Shown here in pieces: positions 61,601 to 64,000 of a DNA stretch of 64,000 nucleotides (position 1 is its first letter; each line of letters begins with the position of its first letter). The translations under genes were made by a program, and so were the position numbers. The notes under the pieces were generated by a model. It worked only from the letters and a program-made list of their open reading frames with translations. It was not told the origin of the DNA and did no database searches. Source of the stretch: Aurelia coerulea (Eukaryota; Cnidaria; Scyphozoa; Semaeostomeae; Ulmaridae); assembly GCA_039566865.1 (NCBI GenBank), contig CM076943.1, positions 40,246,663 through 40,310,662 of the forward strand, read 5' to 3'.

Positions 61601-63869
61601 AATGGCCTGCGTGCAGCCTCAACAATGCTCCTCCGGAAAGTGCAGAGTCTGCGCAACAAAGTCGAAACGCTTGTCTTATGACTCAGCAGAAATTGCAGTC
61701 TCGTTATCTCACAGACCTGCCACTGGCGGTTCCGCGGCCTTTTTGAGCAGTGTTGGATTGAGAAGAGCGTCAACATACCGAGATGACTGATAATTATCCT
61801 TTATGGTCACAGGAAAATATCGCATAAGGAAAAGCAATAATTTGTACCACTGCATGAAATGTATCTTCGTGCGTTTTTGTTTCAAGAATATTTCGTTGAA
61901 GGATGGTCGCAAAGACATTAATTTGCTCGATGGAAAAGGGAAATTTAACGTGAACGCTGCTTTGCAACAATTGGAGGTCGTTGTACGGCCTACTGTACCT
62001 AGGCTGGGCCTACGGCAACGAATATTTGGGCCAGGTCGGAAACTCGTATCACAGGTTACAGGTTGACAACCGGCTTTAGAAAAAATGCCTTCATTTGATA
62101 CCCGGCGTCAGAAAAAGAGGCGAAAATGATAACCGTAAAGGAGTGCACATCCCGTCAGCAAAATATACTAACTACCAGCCCCCCCCCCCCACCAGCATAA
62201 CCTCCTGCCATTTTTGCCACAAATCCAGTTTTGCCCTCTCGTGGAGCTTTCGAAATGCCGTTTGGAATGCCTGCCGTTCTCGAAATTTTGCCAGTATCGT
62301 GTGAACGCTGGCTCAAACCCTAAAATGCCGCAAAAAGTGGTTTTCCTGAAGTGCTACACTGCAAAAAAAGCTATCAGTACTTAGATGAATGTTTCTTCGA
62401 GCTATTAAAGCAAACAACTTCTACCTAGAAGTGATATTTTGCTTGTTTGGGGGTGCAAAAGATCTTGTAAATTTGCTCGCTACTTTGAGATTTTGATCGT
62501 TGCAGCAGTTCAGTCGAATGCGTTGTTCGAACGCTTTTATTTGCCTTTGGCGGGAAGTTTAAATTGAAGAAGAATCAGCCAATCCGATCAAGTTATTTCA
62601 AGTGTTGCATCCTGATTGGTTGGGAACAAATTTGTTCCCAGCGGGAAATTTTTTGCCGTTCTGAGAAGAGTTTGTCCATAAGGCCCTCACTGAAGCGACA
62701 ACAACAGCAACAATTGACTTCAATTAGATCAGCGTAAGTTGAGGGTCATTGTGTAGTGAGGCTAGGTACATATTAGTTGCAGCGCTCACACAAGCAGTGT
62801 CTAACTACCCATGCTCTCAGATCAAAATCAGATATTGCATAGTTAAACATATGCCGCTTGTTAGTGTATAGGTATCAATTACCATTCAGCCTTGCGATAA
62901 CAATAGATAACAAACACCAATCACTGCTCGTTATTTTGGTCACCTGTTCAAAGGGATCATTATCAGTCTTATCGCCTTGAGAAGAAAACACGGGGGTCAT
63001 GAAACCAGTAATATCACAAAGTATATTTCCCGCCAAAACAAATGGATTGGTTTTCTTTGTTTGACAAGGGTTGTAGGGCACTTGCGTCCATTGCAGTATA
63101 GTTTTGGTCGGCAACCCTGCGCGCTTGCTCAAGCTATCTAGCAAGCAGCATGCGCACAAGGTGAGTGAGCTCGTCACCGCCTAAAACTACTGCAAGTGAA
63201 GAACTGCCTTAAAGGGAATCTAAGTATATATAAGCCGTTGATAAAAACAGCCGTGCAAAGACAATAGACTATAACACGTGCCGCACCATATTTGGGTAAC
63301 TGATATGATCTACGTCAACAGGACATACTGATATCTGATGGACTAGATTTTGACTGCAAATGGCTTGAGCCACTTTTATATGCTTACATTCCCTTTAAGA
63401 AGATAGCAGTGTGAGCTAGAGCAAACCAGGTGAGTAAAAATCAATCCCCATTTGAATGGCCACTGCTCCCAGGATATCAAAACGATATGATTGGTAAATA
63501 TTTTATTTAATAATGGTCATGTTGAAATCTATTGTGAAATTTACCTGACTGACATCGACCACTCTGTTCTGCAATTCTGAGGGATTTCAAAAGAGGGCTA
63601 AAATCGACCAAATTTTCCAAAATATTTCTGCCTTACAGCAATGACTTCTACATGTTTTAGCACGTGTGATCCTTTTAGGAGGATGAAATCGCCCGGAATA
63701 ATAATATAAATTTGTATGGGAATAATATTGTTGTGCTCCCACTCCCAGGGATAACACAATCATCCTCCCAAAGGGATAACTAGATTAAAAAGTTTGAATC
63801 CGTTGCTGACCAAAGCGAACATCTTAAACAGTTAACTAAATTGGATGTCTAGCATGTGAATAACACATA
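61600..63869. other. Intergenic DNA, mostly unrecognised
   Basis: Contains a solo end (GCAGTGTCTAACTACCCATG, about 62797-62816) of the fold-back family at 46942-47376, and a family I repeat at about 63500-63680. I see no gene. Confidence 0.4.
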
Positions 63870-64000
63870 CACGTTTTCCTTATAAGAAACTGGTTTACAA
63901 GAAAATAGTACTACGATGACCAAAAATTTTAAAAACTCTAAACTAGTACTACGCTCAAGAACAGTTAAGAAACTCTAAAATTCTATTTCTGTGTGTCTCT
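63870..64000. mobile_element. TA-flanked MITE (CACGTTTTCCTTATAAGAAAC), truncated by window end
   Basis: Starts CACGTTTTCCTTATAAGAAA after TA (63868-63869). The inside matches the inverse of 15354-15772 (TAGTACTACG, ACTAGTACTACGC). Confidence 0.7.

Noticed and set aside
1..64000. CRISPR array, operon, restriction or phage defence system
   Set aside because: Introns, animal gene families and eukaryotic transposons throughout; no evenly spaced direct repeats with unique spacers.

Overview
This is a repeat-rich, AT-rich animal nuclear window. Protein genes are split by GT-AG introns, and the space between exons is packed with miniature inverted-repeat transposons (MITEs), hAT elements and degraded non-LTR retrotransposons. 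A nicotinic-type Cys-loop receptor, a standard metazoan V-ATPase c subunit, Penelope-like and LINE remnants, and many TA-, TTAA- and 8-bp-TSD MITE families fit an early-branching marine invertebrate. I favour a cnidarian (coral or anemone), but that is inference: no species-diagnostic gene is present. Bacterial, viral-genome or plasmid origin is excluded by the introns and the eukaryotic tRNA.

Layout. (1) About 0.56-11.6 kb, plus strand: the 3' part of a multi-exon channel gene. It has a potassium selectivity filter (TVGYGD), then an inner helix, a ligand-binding S2-like segment and a last membrane helix. This is the order of a potassium-type ionotropic glutamate receptor (GluR0/AvGluR1-like). 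The 5' end is outside the window. (2) 12-22 kb: intergenic, with a Penelope GIY-YIG fragment, an intact tRNA-Ser(CGA) at 14369-14450 and many nested MITEs. (3) 22068-31792, minus strand: a complete four-exon V-ATPase proteolipid subunit c (155 aa). Its 7.4-kb second intron holds a broken LINE and a 2.3-kb Transib-like element. (4) 31.8-40.1 kb: a hAT graveyard with elements inside elements, several with perfect 8-bp target duplications. (5) 40133-58814, minus strand: a complete eight-exon nicotinic-type receptor subunit (443 aa) with a cation-selective M2. It lacks the vicinal cysteines and two of the aromatic-box residues. (6) 58.8-64 kb: intergenic, with a GC-rich-ended element, a LINE 3' end and otherwise unrecognised DNA; a MITE runs off the right edge.

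The three protein genes are not an operon. Two encode ion channels and one encodes part of the proton pump; I see no evidence that they work together. The most interesting items are the potassium-type glutamate-receptor-like gene, the non-canonical Cys-loop subunit, the Transib-like element whose ends carry the V(D)J heptamer CACAGTG and a 5-bp target duplication, and the unusually readable record of nested transposition.
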